Shown: positions 19,356 through 28,819, numbered from the stretch's first letter. The stretch is 64,000 nucleotides of DNA from Lentibacillus saliphilus (GCF_019093865.1 NZ_JABJXD010000001.1:496001-560000); one strand, 5' to 3'. The notes: generated by a model not told the origin, from the sequence alone. Program-made: numbers and translations.

Positions 19356-20936
19356 ATGGCGACACATAGAAAACAAACGAATACCAATTTAGCATTTATA
19401 ATTCTCTTAATTGGCGTCTTTATGGCGGCGCTCGACAACGGGATTATAAGTGCTGCTTTAACGACGATTAACACGTCATTTGAAGTTACCCCCGTTCTCG
19501 GATCTTGGGGCATTACAATTTATACGCTAGGACTTGCGGTAACAACACCGATTGTTGGTAAATTAGCTGACCGCTATGGTCGCAAGAAGCTCTTCCTGAT
19601 CGAAATTGCAATCTTTACAATTGGTTCACTCGGTGTCGCCCTAAGTCCAAACTTTACACTTTTTCTAATATCACGACTCGTCCAGTCATTCGGTGGTGGC
19701 GGTATTTTCATTATTGCAAGTGCACATGTCCTTAGTACGTTTGACAAACAACGTCAAGGCCGCATGCTCGGAATGCTCGGTGGCATGAATGGGATTGCAT
19801 CAGTTATCGGACCAAATGTTGGCAGTTTTTTAATTGATGTCACTGGAAGCTGGCATTGGTTATTTTTAATAAACGTTCCGATCGGTATTGGCTTACTCAT
19901 CTTCGGTTGGAAATCGTTAACAGAAACAAAACAAGCTGTTCTTTCCAGAATAGATTTTCTTGGTATTACGTTATTGTCCTTATCGATTTTAACTGTAATG
20001 TTTGCGATTAATATCGGGGCTAGCAGAACTACCGGCACACCGCTTGAATGGCTCGTTTTTGCCCTTCTTATTGGTGGAATTGTTGTATTTACGGCATTTC
20101 TGTTTGTCGAAAAACGGCAGGAGCGCCGAGCGATCGATGCCATTCTTCCTTATAGCTTATTGAGAAAACCGACTTTTGCGATGACAATGGTACTCGCTTT
20201 ATTGTCGGGAACGTTTATTGGAGCCGTCATTTTCATACCTTCATTTGCACAGCAGATCCTCAGCATCTCAGCCGAAAAATCAGGCTATTGGATGACACCT
20301 TTAGCACTGGCATCTGGAATCGGAGCCGGGGGTGGCGGGTATTTTGTCGATAAAATGGGGCCCGTTAAAACAATCGTCCTAGCCGGATTGATATCCATTG
20401 TAGGATTTGGCGGATTGGCATTGCTAACAGCAACAAAGCTAACATTTATCGTGTTTTCTGTTATTGCAGGGATTGGTTTTGGCTTTGTACTCGGCGCACC
20501 ACTAACTGTTTTAACGTCTAATGCAGCTGGAGAACAAAAAGGATCCGCAATCGGTACGCTCAGTGTTTCTAGGCAGATCGGATTAACGCTCTCACCAGCT
20601 ATATTCGGGGCATTTATCCAAAACGGCTTCTCCAAACTCAATACACTCATTCCAGAAAAGCTCGAAGCACATGCCGTTGCTCAAACAGACCTACCCGCAG
20701 AAACGTTACAGCAAATCATGTCATCTAGCAGCTATGGAAATATGCAGCAGACGATCGATCAGATTCCGTCCACGGATGTGAAAGCAGCCTTACAAGAAGC
20801 GTTTTCCACTGCCGCTCACAGCGCCTATGAACCGATATATCTGTTTGCCGCAGCGATGGCAAGCGCAATGATCATCATCGTCCTTATCTTTCGCAAGCAA
20901 TTTAATCAAGATGTAGAAACGAGCCGTGACGAATAA
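19356..20936 (+). CDS. MFS drug exporter, EmrB/QacA (DHA2) type
   Basis: The 526-residue protein has about 14 hydrophobic helices. Motif A between TM2 and TM3 is VGKLADRYGRKKLF, motif D1 is near FMAALDNGIISAAL in TM1, and motif C-like GMLGGMNGIASVIGPNVG is in TM5. These identify a proton-driven multidrug exporter of the DHA2 family. I chose the ATG at 19356 (MATHRKQTNT) because GGGAGATGA is well placed. The frame extends upstream to 19326 without a ribosome site. A hydrophilic loop of about 60 residues precedes the last helix. No TetR or MarR gene is adjacent. Confidence 0.92.
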   Translation: MATHRKQTNTNLAFIILLIGVFMAALDNGIISAALTTINTSFEVTPVLGSWGITIYTLGLAVTTPIVGKLADRYGRKKLFLIEIAIFTIGSLGVALSPNFTLFLISRLVQSFGGGGIFIIASAHVLSTFDKQRQGRMLGMLGGMNGIASVIGPNVGSFLIDVTGSWHWLFLINVPIGIGLLIFGWKSLTETKQAVLSRIDFLGITLLSLSILTVMFAINIGASRTTGTPLEWLVFALLIGGIVVFTAFLFVEKRQERRAIDAILPYSLLRKPTFAMTMVLALLSGTFIGAVIFIPSFAQQILSISAEKSGYWMTPLALASGIGAGGGGYFVDKMGPVKTIVLAGLISIVGFGGLALLTATKLTFIVFSVIAGIGFGFVLGAPLTVLTSNAAGEQKGSAIGTLSVSRQIGLTLSPAIFGAFIQNGFSKLNTLIPEKLEAHAVAQTDLPAETLQQIMSSSSYGNMQQTIDQIPSTDVKAALQEAFSTAAHSAYEPIYLFAAAMASAMIIIVLIFRKQFNQDVETSRDE

Positions 20937-20957
20937 CATCACACGGCTCGTTTCTTA
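20920..20957 (+). terminator. Terminator overlapping the MFS stop codon
   Basis: CGAGCCGTG (20920-20928) pairs with CACGGCTCG (20942-20950), followed by TTTCTT. The left arm is the last codons of the exporter. Confidence 0.8.
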
Positions 20958-21070
20958 AATAACACAATTTAAAAAATATATTGTTCTACACATTAGGATA
21001 GAATCCTAACTATAAAGAAGCAGGTACATAAAATAAAGTTTAATCGAAAAGACGATCAATGCTCAACATT

Positions 21071-21186
21071 AGCTCCGGAAATATACGAAGACTCCTGCGG
21101 GAGGAAGGCATAGGTTAGACCCCGCAGTGCATTAGCACGAGGAGGCTTACCAGCCGCCCGCGGAAAGCGTAGTATATTTCCGGAGC
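21071..21186 (+). repeat. Terminally inverted structured repeat, short copy (about 116 bp)
   Basis: The element begins with AGCTCCGGAAATATAC and ends with GTATATTTCCGGAGC, an inverted pair. In between lie CTCCTGCGGGAGGAAGGC, a CCCCGCAGTGC segment and GCACGAGGAGGC. A longer copy in opposite orientation is at 40638-40812. About 40 bases of left flank (from about 21031, with AAAGACGATCAATGCTCAA) are shared too. No open frame spans it. It occupies most of the gap between two convergent transporter genes. Confidence 0.85.
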
Positions 21187-21249
21187 GGTCGTACTGTTCG
21201 CTTTTTTCGATTAGTCAAACCTCTTTTGTCCCAGTCTTTGATTACAAAT

Positions 21250-22743
21250 CTATTTGACACCTCTCATGAAGCTTTGAATCTTTGGTGATGACATATATAA
21301 GATGACACCGAGTAAAATTGAAACACCGCCTATAATCCCAAAGTAGAGAATTTCTGTATCAGGTGTGTACAATTTTACTATTTGCGCATTGATCGCTTGA
21401 GCTGAAGCATTTGACATAAACCATAAGCTCATCGTCTGAGCTGAGAAAGCACTCGGTGCCAGTTTCGTTGTCGCTGATAAACCAACAGGCGACAAGCACA
21501 GCTCACCAATAACAACGAATAAGAAGCTCAATACGAGCCATATTGGACTCACGAGCGTATCCACACCACCGAGCCATGCAGGAATGATCATAACAACAAA
21601 TGATAGTCCCGCAAAAAACAGACCATAAGAAAACTTCTTAGATGTTGACGGTTGACGATCACCTAATTTCACCCACATACCAGCAAAAATAGGTGCCAGT
21701 GCAATAATAAACAATGGATTCAATGATTGAAACCATGAAGACTGCAGTGTCATACCAAAGACACTTAAGTCCGTACGCTTATCCGCATATTCTGCCAAAA
21801 TAATAGACCCTTGTTCCGCAATTGCCCAAAATACCATAGCAGCAACAAAAAGCGGAATATAAGCGAGTAATCTTGATTTCTCATCTTCATTCGTTTTCGG
21901 ACTTCTGTACATGACAATAAAATATAAAGCCGGAATGACAATACCTAAAATACTAACGAGATAGGTAAAGCGATTGATTGTCAAAATACCTGTTGGAACT
22001 GTAATCGCTGCAAGTAACATAATAACTACAGTTCCCAGTGCAAAACGGCCAAATACTTTCTTTTTTTCATCTTGAGCGAGTGGATTAGGCACATACGTAC
22101 CAGCTAAGCCAAGGCTTTTTTTCTGTGTAATGAGAAACATCACTAAACCGAGGAACATACCGATCGCAGCCGTACCAAAACCAAGATGGTAATTGTATTC
22201 CTGTCCAATCGTTCCGACAATAAATGGTGCAATAAATGCGCCCATATTAATGCCCATATAAAAAATACTGAAACCAGAATCACGGCGATTATCTTGCGGG
22301 CTGTACATATCCCCGACAATATTAGAAACATTAGGCTTTAATAAACCTGTCCCTATTACAATAAGAAACATCGATATAAATAGTGCTGTTTTTCCTGCTG
22401 GCAAAGCTAGAATAATATGCCCGAGCATGATGAGTACCCCACCATGAAACACGGTTCGTTGTGCGCCAAGTAAGCGGTCAGCGATCCACCCACCAATAAT
22501 ACCTGACATATAAACGAGAGACCCGTAGATGGCCATGATAGACTTTGCAGTGCCATCTTCAATGCCAAGTCCCCCTGAGGAAACTTCGGTATACATAAAA
22601 TAAAGTAGTAGTGCGCGCATCCCGTAATAAGAGAATCGTTCCCAGAACTCAGTAAAGAATAACGTAAACAATCCTTTAGGGTGTCCAAAGAAACCTGTCT
22701 GCGGGACGCTGTTCACGATTTTGTCTTTGCTCATGCTAGTCAT
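21250..22743 (-). CDS. POT/PTR family proton-dependent oligopeptide transporter
   Basis: The 497-residue protein has the ExxERF-type motif in TM1 (FFTEFWERFSYYG), the PTR2 signature GGWIADRLLGAQRT, and the second signature FSIFYMGINMGAFIAP. It has about 14 predicted helices. The family imports di- and tripeptides with protons. AGAGGAGA precedes the ATG at 22743 (MTSMSKDK); the frame is open ten codons further but has no ribosome site there. DtpT-like by motif; I do not assign a symbol because substrate range is not shown. It fits functionally with PepT about 9 kb away. Confidence 0.93.
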   Translation of the reverse strand: MTSMSKDKIVNSVPQTGFFGHPKGLFTLFFTEFWERFSYYGMRALLLYFMYTEVSSGGLGIEDGTAKSIMAIYGSLVYMSGIIGGWIADRLLGAQRTVFHGGVLIMLGHIILALPAGKTALFISMFLIVIGTGLLKPNVSNIVGDMYSPQDNRRDSGFSIFYMGINMGAFIAPFIVGTIGQEYNYHLGFGTAAIGMFLGLVMFLITQKKSLGLAGTYVPNPLAQDEKKKVFGRFALGTVVIMLLAAITVPTGILTINRFTYLVSILGIVIPALYFIVMYRSPKTNEDEKSRLLAYIPLFVAAMVFWAIAEQGSIILAEYADKRTDLSVFGMTLQSSWFQSLNPLFIIALAPIFAGMWVKLGDRQPSTSKKFSYGLFFAGLSFVVMIIPAWLGGVDTLVSPIWLVLSFLFVVIGELCLSPVGLSATTKLAPSAFSAQTMSLWFMSNASAQAINAQIVKLYTPDTEILYFGIIGGVSILLGVILYMSSPKIQSFMRGVK

Positions 22744-23066
22744 TGAACACGTCTCCTCTGGATGTAGTTTCATGAAAATCTATGACAATTCTATTCTTCA
22801 TTTTTTATAATGTCAATTAATAGATTTTTCCACTATTTAATGCACATTATTTATGAAATACATATGAAAACAATAAGAACTTGTGATGTTTTTCGTATAA
22901 AAGACATATCCTTATAAAAAAACTATACAAAGCTATACATGAGTCACTTTATGTACAGCTAACTTTTCCGACTTTAGTCGCATTTAAAACCACATTCAAT
23001 ATGCTATAATGTTATTTGTCTGTTTTAATGTTTAGAAAATAAAATGTTTAAATGGAGGTGAAAAAT
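22744..23066. other. AT-rich divergent promoter region without a gene
   Basis: These 323 bases separate the peptide transporter from a small membrane protein gene. I see the direct repeat CTATACA (in ACTATACAAAGCTATACATG, near 22922) and TATAAT (about 23005). No open frame of coding quality is present. Confidence 0.4.
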
Positions 23067-23519
23067 ATGGAAGACAGTGTTGTTTTCGCTATGTTTGCTG
23101 GCTTTATGATCTTTTTTTTCATCCTAGGCATCATCTCAATCATAGGTTACATCCTTATGGCAATCGGCCTGTTTAACATTGCGAAAAAATTTGGCATGAA
23201 AGACAAAGCATGGTTGGCGTGGGTTCCAATTGCCAACATGCTTCTTCTAACAATGCTCGTTGAAAATGACGTTCATGAATCGATTAGAGGAAAACTGACC
23301 TTAATCACGGGGATTGCATTGGTATCTTCTATTTTATTAGCATGGTTAATACCACCATTATATTTCCTACCGGTTATTTTCGCTCTTTACGCGTTTTATT
23401 TTGTTGCAAAACGATTTTCTAAAAATGAAGTCGCGCACGTCGTCATCGCAGCAATTACTGGTGGATTATCACTGTGCATTCAACTGTTTATGTTTGGTAG
23501 ACGCGAGCCGATTCAATAA
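23067..23519 (+). CDS. Small four-helix membrane protein of unknown function
   Basis: The 150-residue protein has four hydrophobic segments at about 5-33, 45-62, 77-98 and 100-118, and perhaps a fifth near the end. The loop FGMKDKAWLAWVPIANM is the most distinctive segment and recurs in unnamed Bacillaceae membrane proteins. GGAGGTGAAAAAT precedes the ATG at 23067; an upstream in-frame ATG at 23052 overlaps that site and is unlikely. It is monocistronic with its own terminator. No function can be proposed. Confidence 0.8.
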   Translation: MEDSVVFAMFAGFMIFFFILGIISIIGYILMAIGLFNIAKKFGMKDKAWLAWVPIANMLLLTMLVENDVHESIRGKLTLITGIALVSSILLAWLIPPLYFLPVIFALYAFYFVAKRFSKNEVAHVVIAAITGGLSLCIQLFMFGRREPIQ

Positions 23520-23531
23520 CTGGCTGAATAT

Positions 23532-23590
23532 TGGACTGGTATAGGTGACCACCTTGAGCTTAAGTGCCATTCACCTTGCCAGTCCTTTTT
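23532..23590 (+). terminator. Terminator of the four-helix protein gene
   Basis: GGACTGG and CCAGTCC close a long hairpin with inner AGGTGA/TCACCT pairing, followed by TTTTT. Confidence 0.8.
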
Positions 23591-23732
23591 CATCTCATGA
23601 TACATACCTTCCCCTCCCTTAGCAGCATTCAGTAAGCTGTCCACTAGTTATCTGCTCTATTCCTTTGTTTTTTAGCTTCAATCATGGGATAATAACAAAC
23701 AACATAAGACACTTAGCGAAGGATGACACACA

Positions 23733-24929
23733 TTGAAAAAAATATACAATCTCCCTGTAAAACAGGCGTACACCGATCTATACCAAAAAGGATACCCGCT
23801 CATTAAAAAAGATACGCTTAAAAATAAGGACGTCACGATATCTGAAGGCAGCCTCATACATCTGGTCGATGATAAACAGCGCTTTATCGCAAAGGGCTAT
23901 TACGGCAAACAGAATAAAGGGATTGGCTGGGTGTTAACCAATAAAGAAACAGAAGTAATCGATACAGCTTTTTTCAAGAAAATGCTCGCCGCTGCCTTGA
24001 ACAAAAGGGCTCACTTTTTCTCTGACCCCGATACGACAGCCTTTCGTGTTTTTAATGGCGAGGGTGATGGCATTGGCGGCATGACGATTGATTACTTTGC
24101 CGGATTTTATTTAATCCATTGGTATAGTGAAGGAATTTATAGCTTTAAAGAGGAAGCTCTTCAAGCATTAGAGGAGCTCGGTAATTTCAAAGGGATTTAT
24201 GAGAAAAAACGCTTTGATACGAAGGGGCAATACATCGATGATGACGACTTTGTCACTGGCGAACGAGGAGAATTTCCACTTATTGTGAAGGAAAACGGCA
24301 TGAACTATGCGATTGATTTAAATGATGGGGCGATGGTCGGTATGTTTCTCGATCAACGCGATGTAAGACAAGCTATTCGCGACCGTTATGCGAAGGAAAA
24401 GTACGTTTTAAATACATTCTCCTACACGGGCGCATTTTCAGTCGCCGCTTTATTAGGAGGAGCGTCCAAGACAACAAATGTCGATCTCGCCAAACGAAGC
24501 AAACCAAAAACAATTGAACAATTTAGTGTTAATGGACTCGACTTTGAGGCGCAAGACATCGTCGTCATGGACGTGTTCGATTACTTTAAATATGCCAAAC
24601 GAAAGCAACTGACGTTTGACATGGTCATTCTTGATCCACCTAGCTTCGCGCGTTCAAAAAAACACACATTTAGTACAGCCAAAGACTACCCAGACTTAAT
24701 GAAAGAAGCGATTGCAATTACGGGAGACAATGGCATCATCGTCGCCTCCACCAATAACGCGACATTCAATATGAAAAAGTTCAAAGGCTTCATTCAAAAA
24801 GCTTTTAAAGAAACGGGAACATCTTATAAAGTGCTTGAGGAATTTTCCCTTCCAACAGATTTTCATGTGGATCGACGCTTTCCAGAAGGCAACTATTTGA
24901 AAGTGCTTATTATAAAAAAGGGTAAATAA
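23733..24929 (+). CDS. Class I SAM-dependent rRNA methyltransferase (RlmI-like)
   Basis: The 398-residue protein has an N-terminal PUA-like domain (about 1-75), a linker RAHFFSDPDTTAFRVFNGEG with GIGGMTIDYF, and a Rossmann methyltransferase domain. In that domain VLNTFSYTGAFSVAALLGGA binds S-adenosylmethionine and VILDPPSFARSK is the NPPY-like motif IV. Relatives make m5C in 23S rRNA (position 1962 in E. coli). The start is TTG, with GCGAAGGATGACACACA upstream. It is transcribed alone and followed by a clear terminator. Confidence 0.88.
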   Translation: MKKIYNLPVKQAYTDLYQKGYPLIKKDTLKNKDVTISEGSLIHLVDDKQRFIAKGYYGKQNKGIGWVLTNKETEVIDTAFFKKMLAAALNKRAHFFSDPDTTAFRVFNGEGDGIGGMTIDYFAGFYLIHWYSEGIYSFKEEALQALEELGNFKGIYEKKRFDTKGQYIDDDDFVTGERGEFPLIVKENGMNYAIDLNDGAMVGMFLDQRDVRQAIRDRYAKEKYVLNTFSYTGAFSVAALLGGASKTTNVDLAKRSKPKTIEQFSVNGLDFEAQDIVVMDVFDYFKYAKRKQLTFDMVILDPPSFARSKKHTFSTAKDYPDLMKEAIAITGDNGIIVASTNNATFNMKKFKGFIQKAFKETGTSYKVLEEFSLPTDFHVDRRFPEGNYLKVLIIKKGK

Positions 24930-24936
24930 CGATGAG

Positions 24937-24972
24937 ATCGGCGGACCGGTAAGTGGTGCGCCGATTTTTTTA
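24937..24972 (+). terminator. Terminator of the rRNA methylase gene
   Basis: ATCGGCG pairs with CGCCGAT, followed by seven T. A lone copy of the 21-bp array unit (CGGACTCGCCGATT) begins straight after. Confidence 0.8.
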
Positions 24973-25010
24973 CGGACTCGCCGATTACACGCTATCACAT
25001 CAATCGCCTA

Positions 25011-26492
25011 CTATTCCCCCTCTCTATTCGCCAGTCCGACGACAAATGATTTCAAGTCTATAATTCGCGCATGAGACGGACGCTCGTCTGTGCCAGCAAT
25101 AATGAGTGGCACATGAGACTCCTGCTTATGCAAGGAGCCATGCGCCGCTCCACTTATATGAGATGGGGTCAATTGTGCCTTGAACTCACAGCCTGGCTTT
25201 GCATTGACGACAATATAGCGACCTTTATGCGAATTTAAAGCGCCATGTAATCTAGCCAAGGCATCAGGAAAATCGCCGTACAGAAGGTGCGCATCATCAT
25301 TTTGTTCAATATTAAGGAGCGCCAAATCCCCCTCGACATGCCAAGTTTGTCCATACGAATCAGTATACGCACCATTGGACCGAAAATATAACTCCCCTGT
25401 CCCCATGCCAGAAACGACACGGACACCTCCCTTTTCTTTCCATGCAATGATGTCGATCCGTTCATCCTTCTTTAAATGCTCAACGAGCGTGTCCATATTG
25501 AGTGTGTCTCTCAAAGCATACACATACGCCATTCGCTGATTAACACAAATGGCTACCTCATCCTTTTCAAGAGACGGGTGTTGTATGTGAGCGATTTGGT
25601 AATCCTTCAATAGCTTCCTTAGATCAATAACAACGTCATGATGATCAGTGCCTGTAGCAGAATGTCCGTTATCACCAATGATGATCCACACATTTTGCTT
25701 AAGTGCATCGTCCCAGCTATTATACAGATTTAGAATTTTTTGCAGCCGCCGATCTATTTTTTGAATCATTTTCATATCTGTTGGGCCTTTGAAATGAAGA
25801 CGTAGGTCCATATCTTGGAAAACGCAAAATGTAAACTCTGGTAACATGTCGTTACGTATGAGATGCGCAAGATCGCGTGCTACATATTTATAGTTACCTG
25901 CAGCAACTTGACTCGGAAATCCTTTAGATCGCAATTTCCCAAAAGTCCCGAGTGAGAAAAATGACGGTGTTGACGCTGTCCATTGCCCTTCATTTGTAAA
26001 AGGTGTCAATGCTCTCAAAAGCTTTGGCACACGCAATGTCCTTTTTAGGTGTCCGCGGTATACAAATGAATTAATTGAGGCCGACGTACATCCACTTTTA
26101 TCCAGTGCTTCATAAATTGTTTCAACATCGTCACTTAAATGCACCTCATTCAGCATGTGGAGCATGTTGTAAATCGACTGACGCACCCCAATACGAAATG
26201 TTTCACGAAATCCAGTCCCATAATTCACAAACGTCTCGTTTTCAACATCGAACCAATTTAATCCAGCTATGCGATGCGCATCTGCATAGGTTCCTGTTAA
26301 CAAACTACTGTCAATGGTCACAGACATCGTTGGAAATGACGTCACCATATTGGGCGTATAATGACCATTCTCCACAAAAAACTTTAAGGCTGGCGCACGA
26401 CCCGTTTGCATCGCCATTTCAAGTGAAGCTGGCATAAGTGAATCAATATTAAGCATGATGATAGGCTTTCGATTGTGTTCATCTCGACTCAT
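25011..26492 (-). CDS. Alkaline-phosphatase-fold phosphodiesterase/pyrophosphatase
   Basis: The 493-residue cytoplasmic protein has the type I phosphodiesterase/nucleotide pyrophosphatase arrangement. The metal aspartate is in IIMLNIDSLMP (about 17), the threonine nucleophile in TSFPTMSVTIDSSLLTG, and the later metal residues are D and H in DNGHSATGTDHHD and GAAHGSLHKQESHVPL. There is no signal peptide. Possible reactions include hydrolysis of phosphodiesters or phosphonates; the substrate is unknown. AGAGGATGA touches the first ATG (26501), so the ATG at 26492 (MSRDEHN) is the better start. The gene lies next to a small possible spore protein. Confidence 0.85.
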   Translation of the reverse strand: MSRDEHNRKPIIMLNIDSLMPASLEMAMQTGRAPALKFFVENGHYTPNMVTSFPTMSVTIDSSLLTGTYADAHRIAGLNWFDVENETFVNYGTGFRETFRIGVRQSIYNMLHMLNEVHLSDDVETIYEALDKSGCTSASINSFVYRGHLKRTLRVPKLLRALTPFTNEGQWTASTPSFFSLGTFGKLRSKGFPSQVAAGNYKYVARDLAHLIRNDMLPEFTFCVFQDMDLRLHFKGPTDMKMIQKIDRRLQKILNLYNSWDDALKQNVWIIIGDNGHSATGTDHHDVVIDLRKLLKDYQIAHIQHPSLEKDEVAICVNQRMAYVYALRDTLNMDTLVEHLKKDERIDIIAWKEKGGVRVVSGMGTGELYFRSNGAYTDSYGQTWHVEGDLALLNIEQNDDAHLLYGDFPDALARLHGALNSHKGRYIVVNAKPGCEFKAQLTPSHISGAAHGSLHKQESHVPLIIAGTDERPSHARIIDLKSFVVGLANREGE

Positions 26493-26528
26493 CGCATTCA
26501 TCCTCTGTATATATCATAGTGGCATAAA

Positions 26529-26732
26529 TTATGAAGGATTATTTTTATTTGCCATGGACTCAGCATTTTTCTGCTTCACCGCTTCAACGTCTGTATCACT
26601 GTATATATGCGTGCCTCTACCACCAGTCGTTTGGGCAATATAGGCCTTTGCTTCGTTATACGTTAGTCCAGATTTGCGGCTTTGGTTTATCATTGCTTCC
26701 TGATCCACATCCGAATTATTATTTTTATCCAT
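26529..26732 (-). CDS. Small hypothetical protein, possibly a spore protein
   Basis: The 67-residue hydrophilic protein has no cysteine and is rich in N, K, D and A. The part YNEAKAYIAQTTGGRGTHIY is the most conserved-looking stretch. The tail SDTDVEAVKQKNAES resembles the repeat of gamma-type small acid-soluble spore proteins, which is my only hint at a role. AAGGAGGGATTTCT before ATG is a strong ribosome site. It lies between the TPR gene and the phosphodiesterase on the same strand. Confidence 0.7.
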   Translation of the reverse strand: MDKNNNSDVDQEAMINQSRKSGLTYNEAKAYIAQTTGGRGTHIYSDTDVEAVKQKNAESMANKNNPS

Positions 26733-26783
26733 AGAAATCCCTCCTTATTGGTGCGCTTAGTTTATGTCATCACCTTTAAGGTA

Positions 26784-26822
26784 TACAAAAAGCACATGCC
26801 TAATCTAAAAGGCACGTGCTCA
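26784..26822 (-). terminator. Terminator of the TPR gene
   Basis: AGCACATGCC pairs with GGCACGTGCT (one mismatch), and the minus strand continues with TTTTT. Confidence 0.75.
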
Positions 26823-26833
26823 TTTTCATATAC

Positions 26834-27484
26834 CTATTGAGTGAGCTTAGATAAAGTTTCTTCTATTTCGGAAACTGCTTTCGAATGGGCAGCTTGCTGA
26901 AAATAATGCTTAGCTTGTTCGTAATGCATTAGGGCAGCCTGTTTTTCACCTGTCTTTACCGCAATATCTCCAAGACAGCGCCACGCACAACCAATCGCAA
27001 TCTGATCCTTGGACTGAAGGGCATGATCGAGTGATGCTTGGATGAAGTGCTCCGCATCAAAATATGCGCCTTGAATGAAATGAATATAACCTCGCTCATA
27101 AAAATTGGCAGCATACCCGAGATGAAAATGGGGATATTTCGCATCATAAACCATCTGCTCTCTTGAAAAATTATAAAGTGCTTCATCATAGCGGCCGGCC
27201 ATGCGTTCAACCATTGCTAGCTGATGATAAGCAATCGCCTCATTTTCCTGATCTCCTTTTTTAACCGCCAAGTCGATCAGCCTCAAATACAGATCGCGCG
27301 CTTCCGAAAAATGCCCTTGCTCACTTTTAACATAGCCTAATCCGTGTAATGCTTGTTCAAATAATAGTGATGCTTGATCATCAATGCCATCAAGACATTC
27401 GAGATATAAAATTTCTGCCTGTTTTAAATTCCCCTGCTCCAAAAAAGTAAACGCCCGTTGAAGCCGCTGTTTAATCACCTTCAT
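26834..27484 (-). CDS. Tetratricopeptide-repeat protein
   Basis: The 216-residue protein is a run of about five helix-turn-helix TPR units, such as AFTFLEQGNLKQAEILYLEC and GLGYVKSEQGHFSEARDLYL. There is no DNA-binding or catalytic domain and no signal peptide. The repeats resemble those of Rap phosphatases, but it is half their length and no phr-like gene is adjacent. It probably mediates protein contacts. GGAGGGATAAGTGT precedes the ATG. Confidence 0.85.
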   Translation of the reverse strand: MKVIKQRLQRAFTFLEQGNLKQAEILYLECLDGIDDQASLLFEQALHGLGYVKSEQGHFSEARDLYLRLIDLAVKKGDQENEAIAYHQLAMVERMAGRYDEALYNFSREQMVYDAKYPHFHLGYAANFYERGYIHFIQGAYFDAEHFIQASLDHALQSKDQIAIGCAWRCLGDIAVKTGEKQAALMHYEQAKHYFQQAAHSKAVSEIEETLSKLTQ

Positions 27485-27601
27485 ACACTTATCCCTCCTT
27501 TTATACCGCTATCTCGCTACCCACTTTTCATCGTTGCTTATATGTTACATAAATCTCTTATCATCAGGACACACTATGCCTATTCTATTGAAGAGGTGAT
27601 C

Positions 27602-27868
27602 ATGTTGTCCAATGAAGCATTTGACCAATCAATTCAGGAAGCTCATGCATCTATAAAAGCGGCTCAAAAGGCGATCGACCAAGCCCAAGGTAGTGATGAA
27701 GATGTGATTGAACAGGCACAAAAGCAGCTCTTTAAAGCTGAACAAACTTTGCAAGGCGTTCAAGCTAGTGCCGGATCATTTGCAAATGAAAATCCCCAAT
27801 TCCAACAGGCATTTGAACAATTGCATAACGCACGGGGAGATATACAGGAGCTACAACAAAACCAATAA
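27602..27868 (+). CDS. Small helical protein of unknown function
   Basis: The 88-residue protein is almost entirely helical and rich in A, Q, E and N (for example QSIQEAHASIKAAQKAIDQA), with a heptad-like pattern, and has no cysteine or membrane segment. The composition resembles small spore-associated proteins, but I recognise no family. GAAGAGGTGATC precedes the ATG. The frame extends upstream to 27458 without a ribosome site, and that part would be unlike coding sequence. Confidence 0.75.
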   Translation: MLSNEAFDQSIQEAHASIKAAQKAIDQAQGSDEDVIEQAQKQLFKAEQTLQGVQASAGSFANENPQFQQAFEQLHNARGDIQELQQNQ

Positions 27869-27883
27869 GATACATTTTAAAGC

Positions 27884-27915
27884 AGACATGCCCTCTTTCT
27901 ATGGCGGGCATGTCT
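27884..27915. terminator. Hairpin between convergent genes
   Basis: AGACATGCCC and GGGCATGTCT form a perfect 10-bp stem; CATTTC follows. It probably serves the small helical protein gene. Confidence 0.6.
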
Positions 27916-27965
27916 CATTTCTAATTCACATTCATGTTTATTACAAAAAGACAAATATCCCAAAA

Positions 27966-28538
27966 TTACTGAGGATATATTTCAAATTCCTTTAATGCCT
28001 TGACTGTGCGCGATAGCGGCAACCCGACAACATTAAAGTAATCCCCTATTATGCCTTTTACAAATACCGCACCTTGACTTTGAATGCCATAGGCGCCCGC
28101 TTTATCATAAGGATCATCGGTTGATATGTACCAATTTATTTCCGCTTCTGTTAGCTCATAAAATTCCACTTGCGTCCGCTCAACAAAAGTAACTTCATGA
28201 TCTGAGGAACGAATCATAACTCCGGTATACACGTCATGTGACTTACCACTTAAAGCAGACATCATTTCGCGCGCCTCATGTTGATTCTGAGGTTTTTCAA
28301 AAATAGAGTTATTATAGGAGACGACCGTGTCAGCAGCTAAGATCACTTCATCTGAATGCTTCAGATGGACATGTCTCCCTTTTAGCATTGCCAACTGCTT
28401 CACTTTATCAACCGGATCTATTGTCATGACTTGTGATTCATCAACATTGGCCGGACGTACAACGAACGGTACATTGACTTGGCGCAACAGCTCCTGACGC
28501 CGAGGCGATGATGATGCTAATATAAGTTGTTTACGCAT
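27966..28538 (-). CDS. maf: Maf family nucleoside triphosphate pyrophosphatase
   Basis: The 190-residue protein opens with LILASSSPRRQELL, the Maf signature loop that binds phosphate. It continues with the conserved acidic and lysine motif regions (VILAADTVVSYNN, DPYDKAGAYGIQSQGAVF and GDYFNVVGLPLS). Members hydrolyse dTTP, UTP or modified nucleotides and slow septum formation when overproduced. The length is normal. GGGAGGCCTAAAAGA precedes the ATG. In B. subtilis maf is near mreBCD and radC; here those are absent, so the neighbourhood differs. Confidence 0.95.
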   Translation of the reverse strand: MRKQLILASSSPRRQELLRQVNVPFVVRPANVDESQVMTIDPVDKVKQLAMLKGRHVHLKHSDEVILAADTVVSYNNSIFEKPQNQHEAREMMSALSGKSHDVYTGVMIRSSDHEVTFVERTQVEFYELTEAEINWYISTDDPYDKAGAYGIQSQGAVFVKGIIGDYFNVVGLPLSRTVKALKEFEIYPQ

Positions 28539-28748
28539 TCTTTTAGGCCTCCCTTCAATAGACGAATTGTCCGATTAGCTCTCTCCATGATATAATTGAC
28601 TTCCTATGTATCATGGTTAACCGCACTTTAAACGTTGGATTGCGCGTGTTTCAATTAAAAGTTGTTTCTATATACATGATTATTGTACTGAACGAATCGA
28701 TGTTTTCCAATCGATAATAATCACCTGAAACTTTTTTCAAATAATCTA

Positions 28749-28777
28749 TTGACTTTAAGACCCAAATTACATATACT
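28749..28777 (+). promoter_or_regulatory. SigmaA promoter of the tRNA-Val gene
   Basis: TTGACT (28749-28754) and TATACT (28772-28777) are 17 bases apart, a near-consensus pair ending 42 bases before the tRNA. Confidence 0.75.
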
Positions 28778-28819
28778 ATTATTTGTCGACAGAAACACAG
28801 CACCACAACTTAATCCCAT

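Noticed and set aside
26834-27484. Rap-phosphatase of a quorum-sensing pair
   Set aside because: It has TPR repeats but is far shorter than Rap proteins and has no secreted pentapeptide gene after it.
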